Numbered from the stretch's first letter, positions 28,036-37,867 are shown. The stretch: 64,000 nt of DNA from Palleronia aestuarii (GCF_003253995.1 NZ_QKZL01000001.1:310001-374000); one strand, 5' to 3'. Notes: generated by a model not told the origin, from the sequence alone. Program-made: numbers and translations.

Positions 28036-28614
28036 CGGATCATCCGCCATCCAGATTTCCTCTCCCAACGCGATGAAATCGGTGATGGCGGAGAGGTTGG
28101 AGATCGCGTCTGTATCGAGGCTCCCCTCCGCGACGCAGGGCAGCTCGATCATTTCGGACCACCAGGCGAACAGATCGAGATCGGCCAGGCTGCCGTCTCC
28201 GGCCGGGACACCGCCGACCGGCCCGAAGGCCACGTAGTCGGCACCGGTTTCGCCCGCATTCATCCCGTCATGGCGCGAGGTACCGCAAAAGGCTCCGACG
28301 ATCGCGTCGGTTCCGAGCGTCTTGCGCGCAGCCCGCACGTTCCGCGCCCCGTCGCGCAGATGCACGCCGTCGAGCCCTGCCCGCGACGCAATCTGCACGT
28401 GATCTGAGAGGACCAGAGCGACGTCGCGGGGTTCGGTGACGGCCCTCACCGCGTCGCAGGCCCGCAGCAGCCGGTCCTCGTCGCGCGTCGCGAGATCGAG
28501 CCGTACGCAGGCCACGGCCTGTGCGTCGAGGATACGGGCGAGCAGGTCCGGAAAGTCGGCCGGATCGAGCTGGGGCGGCGTCACGAGATAGATTTGCGGC
28601 AGGTCGTCTGGCAT
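28000..28614 (-). CDS. Thiamine-phosphate synthase-like protein
   Basis: 204 aa TIM-barrel of the ThiE family. It has DHVQIASRAGLDGVHL, a diphosphate-site motif GTSRHDGMNAGETGADYVAFGPV (GxSxH then DY..GP), and FIALGEEIW near the end. ThiE joins HMP-PP to thiazole phosphate. The sequence is divergent and stands alone with no thi gene nearby, so it could be a ThiE paralogue such as a TenI-like or other barrel enzyme. No start ambiguity: ATG 28614 begins MPDDLPQIYLVTPP. It shares a short divergent promoter region (96 bp) with trmJ. Confidence 0.75.
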   Translation of the reverse strand: MPDDLPQIYLVTPPQLDPADFPDLLARILDAQAVACVRLDLATRDEDRLLRACDAVRAVTEPRDVALVLSDHVQIASRAGLDGVHLRDGARNVRAARKTLGTDAIVGAFCGTSRHDGMNAGETGADYVAFGPVGGVPAGDGSLADLDLFAWWSEMIELPCVAEGSLDTDAISNLSAITDFIALGEEIWMADDPSRRLAELVAAF

Positions 28615-28710
28615 CGCGGCGCTCCGTCTTCGATTGCCCCGGGGCTATAGAGGCTCGGCGCCCGCTTGACCACGCTTGCGTGCCGGCAAAGCGCTGCCTA
28701 AGAGGCGGCC

Positions 28711-29460
28711 ATGCCAGAAACGACGACATCCGCCGATGCTCCGGTCATCGTTCTCGTCCGTCCGCAGATGGGGGAGAATATCGGAGCCGCGGCGCGCGCC
28801 ATGCTGAATTTCGGCCTGCAGGAGATGCGGGTGGTCGCTCCACGCGACGGGTGGCCCAATCCGCGCGCCGAAGCACTGGCCAGCGGCGCCACCCCGATCC
28901 TCGATCACGCGCGTATCACCCCCAACCTGCCCGCGGCGCTCGACGATTGCAGCTATGTGCTGGCGACGACGGCGCGGCGACGGGACATGACGAAGCCCGT
29001 TCTCGATCCCGAAGCTGCGATGGTGGAGACGCGCGCCCGGATCGCCAGGGGCGAGCGGGTCGCGATCCTCTTCGGGCCCGAGCGGGCGGGGCTCGAGAAC
29101 GACGACGTAGCGCGTGCGAACGCCATCGTGTCCGTTCCGGTCAATCCCGACTTCCCCTCGCTCAACCTCGCGCAATGCGTCCTCCTGCTGGGCTACGAAT
29201 GGCGCCGTCTTGCACCGCCCGTGCCCGGAACCGATATTCCGCCCCCCGAGACCGCGACGGCGCTTGAGGTGGAGCATCTCGCGTCACACTGGGAGCGGCA
29301 GCTCGACACGGCGGGGTTCTTCTTTCCGCCGGACAAGGCCGGGCACATGAAGCGGCTGATGCGCAATCTGTGGTCGCGGATGCCGCTCACGCGGGCCGAC
29401 GTCCAGGTTCTGCACGGGGCACTGCGGCAATTGGTTCGCCGACCGGACGGGTCGGGCTGA
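28711..29460 (+). CDS. trmJ: tRNA/rRNA methyltransferase, TrmJ family
   Basis: 249 aa SPOUT-class enzyme. VIVLVRPQMGENIGAAARAMLNFGL is the N-terminal signature. The trefoil knot SAM site includes VAILFGPERAGLENDDV and FPSLNLAQCVLLLGYEW. E. coli TrmJ makes 2'-O-methyl at tRNA position 32. A C-terminal helical region covers about 190-249. It precedes ctaA by 55 bp on the same strand. Confidence 0.92.
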   Translation: MPETTTSADAPVIVLVRPQMGENIGAAARAMLNFGLQEMRVVAPRDGWPNPRAEALASGATPILDHARITPNLPAALDDCSYVLATTARRRDMTKPVLDPEAAMVETRARIARGERVAILFGPERAGLENDDVARANAIVSVPVNPDFPSLNLAQCVLLLGYEWRRLAPPVPGTDIPPPETATALEVEHLASHWERQLDTAGFFFPPDKAGHMKRLMRNLWSRMPLTRADVQVLHGALRQLVRRPDGSG

Positions 29461-29515
29461 CTTGCAGGCCGGGGCCCGCGCCTCTAGCTTGCCGCCAAAG
29501 ACGAGAGGGGTCGCA

Positions 29516-30661
29516 ATGGCCGGAAAACGCGCGATCTTCGAGGAGGTCGGAACCGAGCGACAGGCGGCGGAGCCCCGACGCGGCGGAGCGATCGACGCGG
29601 GCCCGCGCGGCTCGCGTGGGGCGGTGAGGATCTGGCTCATGATCCTCTTCCTCCTCGTTCTCGCGATGATCGTCGTGGGCGGCCTTACGCGATTGACCGA
29701 TTCGGGCCTCGCCATCACCGAATGGGCGCCGGTCACGGGCGCGATCCCGCCCCTCAACGAGGCCGACTGGCAGGCGGAGTTCGACGCCTACCGCCAGATC
29801 CCGGAGTACCAGCTTCAAAATCGCGGGATGAGCCTCGCGGAGTTCCAGTCGCTTTACTGGTGGGAATGGGGACACCGTCAGCTCGGCCGCGTCATCGGCC
29901 TCGTCTGGGCCGTGGGCTTCGTCGCGTTCCTCGCCACGAAGCGCATCCCGCCGGGATGGACAGGCCGGCTCCTCGGCCTCGGGGTCCTGGGAGGGCTGCA
30001 GGGGGCGATCGGCTGGTGGATGGTCTCCTCCGGGCTTGAGGGCACCGTGCTCGACGTCGCGTCATACCGGCTCGCCGTCCACCTCGGGCTCGCCTTCGTG
30101 ATCCTCGGGCTCATCGCCTGGTACGTCCTGTCGCTCGGGCGGAGCGGCGCGGCGCTCTTGCAGGCCCGCCGTGCGCGGGAAGGGCGGTTCGTTCCGTGGC
30201 TGACGGGGTTGTTGGCCTTGGCGTTTGTCCAGATCCTCCTCGGCGCGCTCGTCGCGGGGATCGATGCGGGGCGCAACTATACCGACTGGCCACTGATGGC
30301 CGGTGGGATCCTGCCGCCCGGCCCGTTCGAGATCACGCCGCTCTGGCGCAACTTCTTCGAGAATGACGGGCTCGTGCAATTCATGCATCGGATGGCGGGC
30401 TACCTCCTCTTCATCGCGGGAATCGTCGTATTCTTCCGCGCGCGTCGGTCGGCCTTCGTAGCCACACGCGGCGCGATGGGGGCAGTCCTCGGGATGATGG
30501 TGCTGCAGATGGCCCTCGGCATCGTGACGGTGATGCACTCGGCCCCGCTCTCGCTCGCGATCCTGCACCAGCTTGGTGCGGTCGTGCTCTGGGTTCTGAT
30601 CATCCGGGCGCGCCACCAGAGCGTCTTTCCCCGTGCGCAATCGCTGAGGGGAGCGGCATGA
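29516..30661 (+). CDS. ctaA: Heme A synthase
   Basis: 381 aa, eight predicted helices, Cox15/CtaA family. It oxidises the heme O methyl group to a formyl, giving heme A for aa3 oxidase. Conserved elements: VVGGLTRLTDSGLAITEWAPVTGAIPPL, EFQSLYWWEWGHRQLGRVIGL, YRLAVHLGLAFVIL, FMHRMAGYLLF and HQLGAVVLW, the histidines being heme ligands. Start ATG 29516 follows GAGAGGGG. The stop overlaps the ATG of the next gene. It fits functionally with the SCO1-type gene at 40493. Confidence 0.96.
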   Translation: MAGKRAIFEEVGTERQAAEPRRGGAIDAGPRGSRGAVRIWLMILFLLVLAMIVVGGLTRLTDSGLAITEWAPVTGAIPPLNEADWQAEFDAYRQIPEYQLQNRGMSLAEFQSLYWWEWGHRQLGRVIGLVWAVGFVAFLATKRIPPGWTGRLLGLGVLGGLQGAIGWWMVSSGLEGTVLDVASYRLAVHLGLAFVILGLIAWYVLSLGRSGAALLQARRAREGRFVPWLTGLLALAFVQILLGALVAGIDAGRNYTDWPLMAGGILPPGPFEITPLWRNFFENDGLVQFMHRMAGYLLFIAGIVVFFRARRSAFVATRGAMGAVLGMMVLQMALGIVTVMHSAPLSLAILHQLGAVVLWVLIIRARHQSVFPRAQSLRGAA

Positions 30662-32127
30662 GTGCCTACGACGACCTGATGGCGTTCCAGCGCGAGACGG
30701 AAGCGCTCGGCGAGGTTGCGGGACGCCTCGGCTGGGACCAGGAGACGGTGATGCCGCTCGGCGCGGCGGAGCAGCGCGCCGACGAGATCGCGGCGCTCGA
30801 GGGTGTACTCCATGCGCGACGCGTCGATCCGCGGATCGGCGAATGGCTCGAAGCGGCGAAACCGGAGGGAGAGGTGGCGGCCGCGCAATTGCGCCACATC
30901 CGCCGGGTCTATGAGCGGACGGCCCGTGTTCCCGCCCGACTGGCCGCGGAACTCGCACGGGTGACGAGCGTCTCGCAGGGCCAGTGGGCAAGAGCGCGGG
31001 CGACGGACGATTTTGCGGCTTTCGCCCCCGTGCTCGAGAACGTCGTCGCCTTGAAGCGGGAAGAGGCCGATTGTCTCGCGGCGGGGGGCGATCCCTACGA
31101 TGCGCTCCTCGATGATTTCGAGCCGGGTGCGACGGCGGCGAACCTTTCCGAGATGTTCGGCGCGCTCCGCCCGCGGCTCGTGGCCCTGCGCGATGCCGCG
31201 CTGGCGTCACCGGTGCAGCCCGCGGCGCTGGAGGGCGAGTTCCCGGAGACGGGCCAACTCGAGATCAGCCGCAGACTCGCGATCGCCTTCGGCTACGATT
31301 TCACGCGCGGCCGTATAGACAAGGCCGTCCACCCGTTCAGTTCCGGCTCGGGCAACGACGTGCGGATCACGACGCGCACCGCGCCGCTTGATCCGTTCAA
31401 CTGCTTCTATTCCACCGTCCACGAGGTCGGTCATGCCGCCTACGAGCAGGGCGTCGATCCCGCCTATGCGCTCACCCCGCTCGGGCGCGGCGTCTCCATG
31501 GGCGTCCATGAGAGCCAGAGCCGGATCTACGAAAATCAGCTTGGCCGTTCGCAGGCATTCACTGGATGGCTCCACTCGCAGATGAGCGATGTCTTCGGCG
31601 ATCTCGACCTGGGGGCGGGGGCGTTCTACGGCGCGGTGAACCGGCTGCATCGCGGTTTCATCCGAACGGAATCGGACGAGGTGCAGTACAATCTCCACGT
31701 GCTGCTGCGGTTCGATCTGGAACGCCAGCTTATCGCCGGAAGCCTCGCCGTGGGAGACCTCGAGGAGGCCTGGAACGCGCGCTTCGAGGCTGATTTCGGC
31801 TACCCGGTCGAGCGAGCCTCCCAAGGCGTGCTGCAGGACGTGCATTGGTCGGTGGGGCTATTCGGCTACTTCCCGACCTACACGCTCGGCAACGTTTACG
31901 CCGGATGCCTCTACCGGGCCCTCCGCGAGGCGGTGCCGGATCTTGAGGCGGACCTATCGCAGGGAGAGACGGCTGCGGCAACCGGTTGGCTCAGGGAGCA
32001 TCTGCAACGCCACGGCGGCCTCTACCCCCCTCGGGAGACGGTGGAACGCGCCTGCGGCTTCGCGCCGAACGAGGAACCGCTCCTCGATTATCTCGAGGAG
32101 AAGTTCGGCGCGATCTACGGGTTGTAA
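30658..32127 (+). CDS. M32-family carboxypeptidase
   Basis: 489 aa, close to the usual ~500 for thermostable carboxypeptidase Taq-type enzymes. The metal motif HEVGH (TVHEVGHAAYEQG, near residue 256) and the downstream MGVHESQSRIYENQLGRS supply the Zn/Co ligands. FIRTESDEVQYNLHVLLRFDLE and VHWSVGLFGYFPTYTLGNVYA are further family blocks. It removes C-terminal residues from peptides in the cytoplasm. It is coupled to ctaA (ATGA) and ends 3 bp from the convergent CorC-like gene. Confidence 0.93.
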   Translation: MSAYDDLMAFQRETEALGEVAGRLGWDQETVMPLGAAEQRADEIAALEGVLHARRVDPRIGEWLEAAKPEGEVAAAQLRHIRRVYERTARVPARLAAELARVTSVSQGQWARARATDDFAAFAPVLENVVALKREEADCLAAGGDPYDALLDDFEPGATAANLSEMFGALRPRLVALRDAALASPVQPAALEGEFPETGQLEISRRLAIAFGYDFTRGRIDKAVHPFSSGSGNDVRITTRTAPLDPFNCFYSTVHEVGHAAYEQGVDPAYALTPLGRGVSMGVHESQSRIYENQLGRSQAFTGWLHSQMSDVFGDLDLGAGAFYGAVNRLHRGFIRTESDEVQYNLHVLLRFDLERQLIAGSLAVGDLEEAWNARFEADFGYPVERASQGVLQDVHWSVGLFGYFPTYTLGNVYAGCLYRALREAVPDLEADLSQGETAAATGWLREHLQRHGGLYPPRETVERACGFAPNEEPLLDYLEEKFGAIYGL

Positions 32128-32130
32128 AGT

Positions 32131-33420
32131 TCAAAGCTCCCGGATGCGGAGCCGTGTGATGCGGTTGTCGATCCGCTGCATTACTTCGAACCGGAAGCCG
32201 TGGAAGTTGAAGACCTGTCCTTGGGTGGGGATCGTCTGCGCCTCGTGAATGACGAGGCCCGCGATCGTGTTGGCCTCCTCGTCGGGGAGCTGCCATTCCG
32301 CCGCGCGGTTGAGATCGCGGATCGTCATGCCGCCGTCGACGATGTAGTCGCCCGCATCCGTCCGCCGGAGCGGATGTTCCTGGTCGAGGTCGAATTCGTC
32401 GGTGATCTCGCCCACGATTTCCTCGAGGATGTCCTCGAGCGTGATGAGACCCTGCAGCGCGCCGTATTCGTCGACGACCAGCGCGAAGTGCGTGTGGCGT
32501 CGCAGGAATTGCCGCATCTGCTCGTCGAGCGGGGTCGTCTCCGGCACGAAATAGGCGGGCATCGCGACCTCGGTGATGTCGAAGTCATCCAGCGCGCCGC
32601 CTGATTCGTTCGCGGCGGCGCGGCGGGCGTACATGGCGCGAAGCAGGTCCTTCGCGTGGATCACACCGATGATGTTCTCGTGTTTCTCGCGATAGACGGG
32701 CAGCCGCGTGTGAGGCGATTCGAGGCATTGGCGAAGCAGATCACCCGCGGGCTCGTCGGCGTTCAGCATCTCGATCTTGGAACGGTGGAGCATGATCTCC
32801 TCCACCGTTCGTTCGGCCAGGTCGAGCGCTCCGAGGATGCGGTCGCGATCTTCCTTCTCCACCACACCTTCCGAATGACCCAAGTTGAGCGCGCCCTCGA
32901 TCTCTTCGCGGACGGCGAGAACCTGGCTGTCGGGATCGATCTGCACGCCGAATAGGCGCAGAACGAGACGGACGAAGATCCGGACGGCCGAGACGATCGG
33001 CGCGAAGACTTTTACGACAATGGCGATCGGGCGGCTGACCCCGGCGGCGGCCGTCTCCGCGTTGGTGATCGCGTAGGTCTTCGGCAGCACCTCCGCGAAG
33101 ATCAGAACGAGCAGCGTCATGATCAGCGTAGCAAGCGCGACGCCGCCGTCGCCGAAGACCCGTGTGAAGAGCGCGGTCGCGAGCGATGTCGCAAGGATAT
33201 TGACGAGGTTGTTGCCCAGGAGGACGGAGCCGATCAGGCGTTCGTTGTCCTCGGTGATCTCGAGGGCACGCTTCGCCCCGACCGATCCCTTGTCGGCCTT
33301 GGCCCTGAGCTTTCCCCGGGAGGAGGCGGTGAGGGCCGTCTCCGATCCGGAGAAGAAAGCGGAGAGCACAAGAAGTCCAAGGATCGACGCAGAGGTGATC
33401 CAGAAGGCGGTGTCCAGCAT
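32131..33420 (-). CDS. CNNM/CBS-domain protein, CorC/HlyC family
   Basis: 429 aa. An N-terminal CNNM membrane domain has about three to four helices (TAFWITSASILGLLVLSAFFSGSETALTA). It is followed by two CBS repeats (EIMLHRSKIEMLNADEPAGD...; VPETTPLDEQMRQFLRRHTHFALVVDEYGALQGLITLEDILEEIVGEI) and a C-terminal CorC_HlyC FAD-like domain. Relatives are implicated in Mg/Co efflux or resistance. Start ATG 33420 is used because the frame upstream has no domain character. Confidence 0.92.
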   Translation of the reverse strand: MLDTAFWITSASILGLLVLSAFFSGSETALTASSRGKLRAKADKGSVGAKRALEITEDNERLIGSVLLGNNLVNILATSLATALFTRVFGDGGVALATLIMTLLVLIFAEVLPKTYAITNAETAAAGVSRPIAIVVKVFAPIVSAVRIFVRLVLRLFGVQIDPDSQVLAVREEIEGALNLGHSEGVVEKEDRDRILGALDLAERTVEEIMLHRSKIEMLNADEPAGDLLRQCLESPHTRLPVYREKHENIIGVIHAKDLLRAMYARRAAANESGGALDDFDITEVAMPAYFVPETTPLDEQMRQFLRRHTHFALVVDEYGALQGLITLEDILEEIVGEITDEFDLDQEHPLRRTDAGDYIVDGGMTIRDLNRAAEWQLPDEEANTIAGLVIHEAQTIPTQGQVFNFHGFRFEVMQRIDNRITRLRIREL

Positions 33421-33481
33421 CGAACAAGGGATCCGTGATGTCAGGGTCTTCCCGCTTATATGCGGCGACGCGCGGCGGGCA

Positions 33482-34426
33482 TCAAGTTCGCGCTGGCCCG
33501 GGTTTCCGGGCAAGCGGGTGGTGGCTCAGTACGAGCTCGGTCAGGTTGGCATCGAGGACATGCGTATAGATCTCCGTCGTTCCGACATCGGCATGCCCGA
33601 GCAGGGCTTGGATCGACATCAGATCGGCACCGTTGGCGAGGAGGTGGGTCGCGAAAGCGTGACGAAGCGTGTGCGGGGTAACAAGTGCGGGATCGATCCC
33701 GGCCCGGACCGCCAGATCCTTGATCAGGGTAAAAAACCAGTGCCGCGTGAGATGGCCGGACTTGCCGCGCGACGGAAAGAGATAGCGGGACGCGGGTGCG
33801 CTATTGGCCGTTCTTATTTCCTCTAGACGGTCTCTGGCCTCGAGCCAGCGTGCGAGCGTCTCCCGCGCCGGGGCCGAAAGCGGCACGAGCCGCTCCTTGC
33901 CGCCCTTGCCGGAGACGAGCAGCATCCTGGGGCGGCCGCGCGCCGCGGCGACGGGAAGCGAGACGAGTTCGGTCACCCGCATGCCGGTGGCGTAGAGCAA
34001 TTCCATGAGGCACTGGTTCCGCAGCCGGTCCTCGGGCTTGCGGCCGATCTCCTCCGCCGCGGCGATGAGGCGCTCGACCTCCGCCACGTCGAGTGTCTTG
34101 GGGAGCCTTCGCGCGCGGCCGGGACCCTTGATCTGGATCGCGGGATTGTCGGCTCGCCACCCTTCCTCGAAGGCGAAACGGTAATATTGCCGGATCGCGG
34201 ACAATCGTCGCGCGCGGGTCGCCACCGACAATCCGCGATCGGCGAGGGAGATCAGGTACGTCTCGATCATCTCGCGCGTGGCGCCGGCAAAATCGCGATC
34301 CTCCGCGCGAAGCCAATCGGCGAAATCGCGCAGATCACGGGCATAGGCGAGCTGCGTGTTCGTCGCGGCGGCGAGTTCGGCAGATTGCGCCTCGAGAAAG
34401 GTCGCGATCTGCATTTCCATGCTCAT
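33482..34426 (-). CDS. xerD: Site-specific tyrosine recombinase XerD
   Basis: 314 aa. A core-binding domain (1-110) precedes the catalytic domain with all active-site residues: R150 (ATGMRVTEL), K174 (VSGKGGKERLVPL), H252 and R255 (HTLRHAFATHLL), H278 (LLGHADVGTTEIYTH) and nucleophile Y288. With XerC it resolves chromosome dimers at dif. No phage or integron genes are nearby and the neighbours are housekeeping, so it is chromosomal XerD. The start overlaps the stop of the upstream hypothetical gene. Confidence 0.94.
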   Translation of the reverse strand: MSMEMQIATFLEAQSAELAAATNTQLAYARDLRDFADWLRAEDRDFAGATREMIETYLISLADRGLSVATRARRLSAIRQYYRFAFEEGWRADNPAIQIKGPGRARRLPKTLDVAEVERLIAAAEEIGRKPEDRLRNQCLMELLYATGMRVTELVSLPVAAARGRPRMLLVSGKGGKERLVPLSAPARETLARWLEARDRLEEIRTANSAPASRYLFPSRGKSGHLTRHWFFTLIKDLAVRAGIDPALVTPHTLRHAFATHLLANGADLMSIQALLGHADVGTTEIYTHVLDANLTELVLSHHPLARKPGPART

Positions 34427-35934
34427 TGGTGCCGCTCCAGGATCAGGAGTTCGAGTGCCGCCTCGACCGCCCGGGCCTTCTGCCCCGCCGCGTTCAGGAT
34501 CGCGAGCCCGTCACGCGTCGAATCGAGATTGCCCGAGGCCGCCTCGTCGAGTGCGGCCGTAGCCAGAAGCAAGGCTTCGCCGATGCGATCCTGGTCTATC
34601 AGCTTCTGCGCGGCCGCAGGTGGGTTTGACGAAAATCCGTCGGCCAGGCTGGATTCCAGTGGCGTCCGGGCGAGATCGGATTGCGGCTTTCCGGCCGCGA
34701 CCGATCCGAGGAAATCGGACGCCGTGGCTTGGGGCGCGGGCGTGGTGCCGGCGAGAAGCGATATCCGCCGCGCGATCTCCGCCGCGCGCCCGTCGAGGAC
34801 AAGCCCGTCGAGATCTCCGGCGTAGCGTTCCGCCAGAACCGTCGCCAGTCCGGCGTCGCGCATCGCCTCCCAGGCCGCGGGCAGGTCGGCCGAGATGGCG
34901 TCCGGTTCACCGCCCTGCACGACACGATCGAAGTCCTGCATCGTCCCGACCCGGTCCCAGAGCGTTCCCGACGCGGCAGGTTCACGCTCCAGATAGACCT
35001 CCCAGAGCTTGGAGGGCGGGATTGCGCCGAAGCGTGCCAGCCGTTCCGCCGCCTCGATCCGCGCCTTCCAGCCCGTATTGTGTCGCAGATCGGCATGGGA
35101 GAAGGCGAGGGGGAGCGTGGTCGTGGCAAGCGGTTCTCCGATCGCCTCGAGAATCGCGAAATCGAGGGGCGATGGCCGCGCGGGCGGCGCGATCTCGCCG
35201 CCTTCCGCATGATCGTCGAGAAACCGGGTCAGCCGCTCGGTCTCGTCCTCGTCTATGACGTCGAGAGCCTTGGCGGAATCGAGTGTCAGCGCGGCCGCCA
35301 TCCAGTCGCCGCCCCGCGCGAGGCAGAATATCCGCGCCGGATAGGTCGGTGTGACCTCGGGCATGGCACGCATCCGCTCGCAGGCCCGGTTTTCCTGTCC
35401 GGTCAGCAGCGCGATGTCGAACCAGCGGCGGAAATTCTCCGGCGTCTCTTCTTCCTCCGCGCGATCGAGCAGCGCCCGCGCGGCCTGGAGTTGCCCGATC
35501 GCGAGAAGCGCGTCGATCCGGGCGAGAAACACCTCCGTCCCGTTCGCGCTGCCCTGCGGTGGGGTCGATCGGGCGGAGAGCATGTCCACGAGCAGACGTT
35601 GTGCCGCGCGCAGATGCGGCACCTCGACACGGGCGAGGCCCGTCGCGACATCCGACGCCTGCGAGGCGGACCAGAGGTCGTCGGGCAATCTCCTGTCCTG
35701 CGGCTCGAACAGGCCCTGCGCATCGGCGGGCAACTCGTCGAGCGGCTCGACCGTGATCGGGTCGGCCCGCGCATCCTCGGTGACGCCCGGTTCGAGCGGA
35801 CGTTCGGGTCGGGGGGCGGCCTCCGGGACGGAAATGCTGTCCGACAGCCAGTCGATCGCGGAAAGCGGGGGAGATTGTGCCTCGACCTGCGTCGCCAAAC
35901 TCCCCGCAAGGAGAAGCAGCGTTCTAATTCGCAT
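34423..35934 (-). CDS. Exported hypothetical protein (helical repeat-like)
   Basis: 503 aa with a Sec signal (MRIRTLLLLAGSLATQVEAQ). A Pro/Glu-rich linker of about 70 residues follows, then a long alpha-helical, Ala/Leu-rich region with TPR/Sel1-like spacing (LARIDALLAIGQLQAARALLDRAEEEETPENF..., EALLLATAALDEAASGNLD). I do not recognise a named family. Probably periplasmic. It sits between a small membrane protein gene (11-bp overlap) and xerD (4-bp overlap) in one operon, so its expression is tied to XerD though no functional link is evident. Confidence 0.75.
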   Translation of the reverse strand: MRIRTLLLLAGSLATQVEAQSPPLSAIDWLSDSISVPEAAPRPERPLEPGVTEDARADPITVEPLDELPADAQGLFEPQDRRLPDDLWSASQASDVATGLARVEVPHLRAAQRLLVDMLSARSTPPQGSANGTEVFLARIDALLAIGQLQAARALLDRAEEEETPENFRRWFDIALLTGQENRACERMRAMPEVTPTYPARIFCLARGGDWMAAALTLDSAKALDVIDEDETERLTRFLDDHAEGGEIAPPARPSPLDFAILEAIGEPLATTTLPLAFSHADLRHNTGWKARIEAAERLARFGAIPPSKLWEVYLEREPAASGTLWDRVGTMQDFDRVVQGGEPDAISADLPAAWEAMRDAGLATVLAERYAGDLDGLVLDGRAAEIARRISLLAGTTPAPQATASDFLGSVAAGKPQSDLARTPLESSLADGFSSNPPAAAQKLIDQDRIGEALLLATAALDEAASGNLDSTRDGLAILNAAGQKARAVEAALELLILERHQ

Positions 35935-36058
35935 CGAGCGTCACTGGGATTTCTCGTTCCGTCCGGGCCGGATCGAGATCGCCGAGATACGCGAAGCCGA
36001 CGAGGCCCAGGAACCCGACGAGCAACAGGAAAACGATAAATTTCAGAAGTCTGAACAC
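35924..36058 (-). CDS. Small single-pass membrane protein (44 aa)
   Basis: GTG 36058 starts a 44-aa frame: a short basic N terminus (FRLLKF), one hydrophobic helix IVFLLLVGFLGLVGFAYLGD, then the polar tail LDPARTEREIPVTLDAN. AGGAAG-type purine runs lie about 7 bases upstream. The end overlaps the start of the exported hypothetical gene by 11 bp, supporting genuine translation. The layout (one helix followed by YLGDL and a short charged tail) resembles short hypothetical proteins I associate with this position in Rhodobacteraceae, but I cannot name a family. Function unknown. Confidence 0.7.
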   Translation of the reverse strand: MFRLLKFIVFLLLVGFLGLVGFAYLGDLDPARTEREIPVTLDAN

Positions 36059-36173
36059 GATCGGGCTTCCGTCTTCCTGCCATTCACGGGTCCCGCGTCT
36101 CGCGCGCGGGTCTCGTGTTTATAGCTGGCCTTTCGACCGAGTTCACGCCATTCAGGCCCGGCGCAGGGATAAA

Positions 36174-36743
36174 ATGTCAAGGTGCTGCCATTTGAGCGCG
36201 GGATTGCATAAGACGGTCGTCATGGTGGGGATGATGGGTGCGGGAAAAACAGCCGTCGGGACGGCCGTGTCCCGTCTTCTCCGCGTACCTTTCGTCGATT
36301 CCGATGCCGAGATCGAGGAGGCCTCGAACCTTCGGATTGCGGAGATCTTCGAACGCCACGGGGAGGAATTCTTCCGGTTGAAGGAGACGCAGGTCCTGGC
36401 GCGGCTCCTCGACGGGCCGCCGTCGATCCTGTCGACGGGCGGCGGGGCCTGGCTCTCCGCGCAGAACCGCGACCTTGTGCGGGAGAGGGGCATCGCCGTG
36501 TGGCTTCGGGCAGAGCTCGAGGTGCTGTGGGCGCGTGTCCGTCACAAATCGACCCGGCCCCTGCTCAGGACGGCCAATCCCAAGGGCACGCTGAAGGCTC
36601 TTTGCGAAGCACGCGAGCCCGCCTATGCGCTGGCCGATCTCACCGTGTGTTCCAAGTCCGACCTGAGCGTCGAGCAGATGGCCACGCGCGTGGTCGAGGC
36701 ACTTGCGGGGCGGCCCGATGTCCTCGAAAGGCGCCGGGCATGA
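36174..36743 (+). CDS. aroK: Shikimate kinase
   Basis: 189 aa P-loop kinase phosphorylating shikimate in the aromatic amino acid pathway. TVVMVGMMGAGKTAVGTAVSRLL is Walker A. FVDSDAEIEEASNLRIAEIFERHGEEFFRLKE binds shikimate, STGGGAWL is the Walker B-like motif, and RPLLRTANP marks the lid region. ATG 36174 gives a slightly long N terminus. The stop overlaps aroB (ATGA). Confidence 0.95.
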   Translation: MSRCCHLSAGLHKTVVMVGMMGAGKTAVGTAVSRLLRVPFVDSDAEIEEASNLRIAEIFERHGEEFFRLKETQVLARLLDGPPSILSTGGGAWLSAQNRDLVRERGIAVWLRAELEVLWARVRHKSTRPLLRTANPKGTLKALCEAREPAYALADLTVCSKSDLSVEQMATRVVEALAGRPDVLERRRA

Positions 36744-37867
36744 CGGAAACCGTTCGCATCGATCTCGGCGAGCGCGGATATGACGTGGTGGTGGGGTCCG
36801 GTCTCATCGCCAAGGCCGCGCCGCATCTCAAGCCGCATCTCGCACGTCAGAGGGTGGCGATCCTCACCGACGAGAACGTCGCGCGCCTCCATCTCGCTGA
36901 ACTCGAGGACGGACTTCTCGCGGCCGGTATCGAGACGACGGCTTTGACCCTTCCTCCGGGGGAGGCGTCGAAATCCTGGGCCGCCCTTGCGCGGGCAACC
37001 GATTGGCTGCTCGATCAGAAGATCGAACGCCGCGACATCGTGATCGCGCTCGGCGGCGGCGTCATCGGCGACCTCGCGGGGTTCGCGGCGGCGATCCTGC
37101 GCCGGGGCGTGCGGTTCGTGCAGATCCCGACCTCGCTCCTTGCTCAGGTCGACAGCTCCGTGGGCGGCAAGACGGGGATCAACACGAAGGCCGGCAAGAA
37201 CCTCGTCGGCGCATTTCATCAGCCGAGCCTCGTCCTGGCCGATATCGACGTCCTCGACACGCTGCCGCCGCGGGACTTCCGCGCGGGCTACGGCGAAGTC
37301 GTGAAATACGGGCTCTTGGGAGACGCGGAGTACTTCTACTGGCTCGAGGCGAACGGCCCCCGCATCGCGGCGGGCGATGCAGCGCTCCGTGCGGAGGCGG
37401 TCCGTCGCGCCGTCGAGATGAAGGCCGAGATCGTGATCCGCGACGAAAAGGAGGCGGGCGACCGCGCGCTTCTCAACCTCGGACACACGTTCTGCCATGC
37501 GCTCGAGGCGGCGACGGGGTATTCCGACCGGCTCCTCCATGGCGAAGGTGTCGCGATCGGCTGCGCGCTCGCCTTCGAGCTCTCCGCCCGGCTGGGGCTC
37601 TGCGCGCAGGAGGAACCGGGGCGCGTGCGGGCGCACCTGCGCGAGATGGGAATGTGCACGGAATTGTCGGACATCCCGGGCGAGCTTCCTTCCGCGGACG
37701 CGCTCATCGATCTGATGGCGCAGGACAAGAAGGTGGTCGACGGCCGCCTGCGGCTCATCCTGGCACGCGGTATCGGGGCGGCCTTCGTCACCGACGACGT
37801 GCCGCCCGACCTGCTGAGAAACGTGCTCGACGACGCGCTCTCCGTTCGGAGGGATGCGGCGCCCTAA
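36740..37867 (+). CDS. aroB: 3-dehydroquinate synthase
   Basis: 375 aa NAD- and Zn-dependent enzyme of the shikimate pathway. Conserved blocks are [76 protein letters not shown] and [12 protein letters not shown], which include the metal-binding Glu and His residues. It is coupled to aroK, a common alphaproteobacterial pair. The stop overlaps that of convergent ssb by 4 bp (CTAA). Confidence 0.96.
   Translation: MTETVRIDLGERGYDVVVGSGLIAKAAPHLKPHLARQRVAILTDENVARLHLAELEDGLLAAGIETTALTLPPGEASKSWAALARATDWLLDQKIERRDIVIALGGGVIGDLAGFAAAILRRGVRFVQIPTSLLAQVDSSVGGKTGINTKAGKNLVGAFHQPSLVLADIDVLDTLPPRDFRAGYGEVVKYGLLGDAEYFYWLEANGPRIAAGDAALRAEAVRRAVEMKAEIVIRDEKEAGDRALLNLGHTFCHALEAATGYSDRLLHGEGVAIGCALAFELSARLGLCAQEEPGRVRAHLREMGMCTELSDIPGELPSADALIDLMAQDKKVVDGRLRLILARGIGAAFVTDDVPPDLLRNVLDDALSVRRDAAP

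Noticed and set aside
33482-34426. Tyrosine recombinase as evidence of an integrated element
   Set aside because: Sequence and length fit chromosomal XerD; no attachment repeats, tRNA or phage genes adjoin it.
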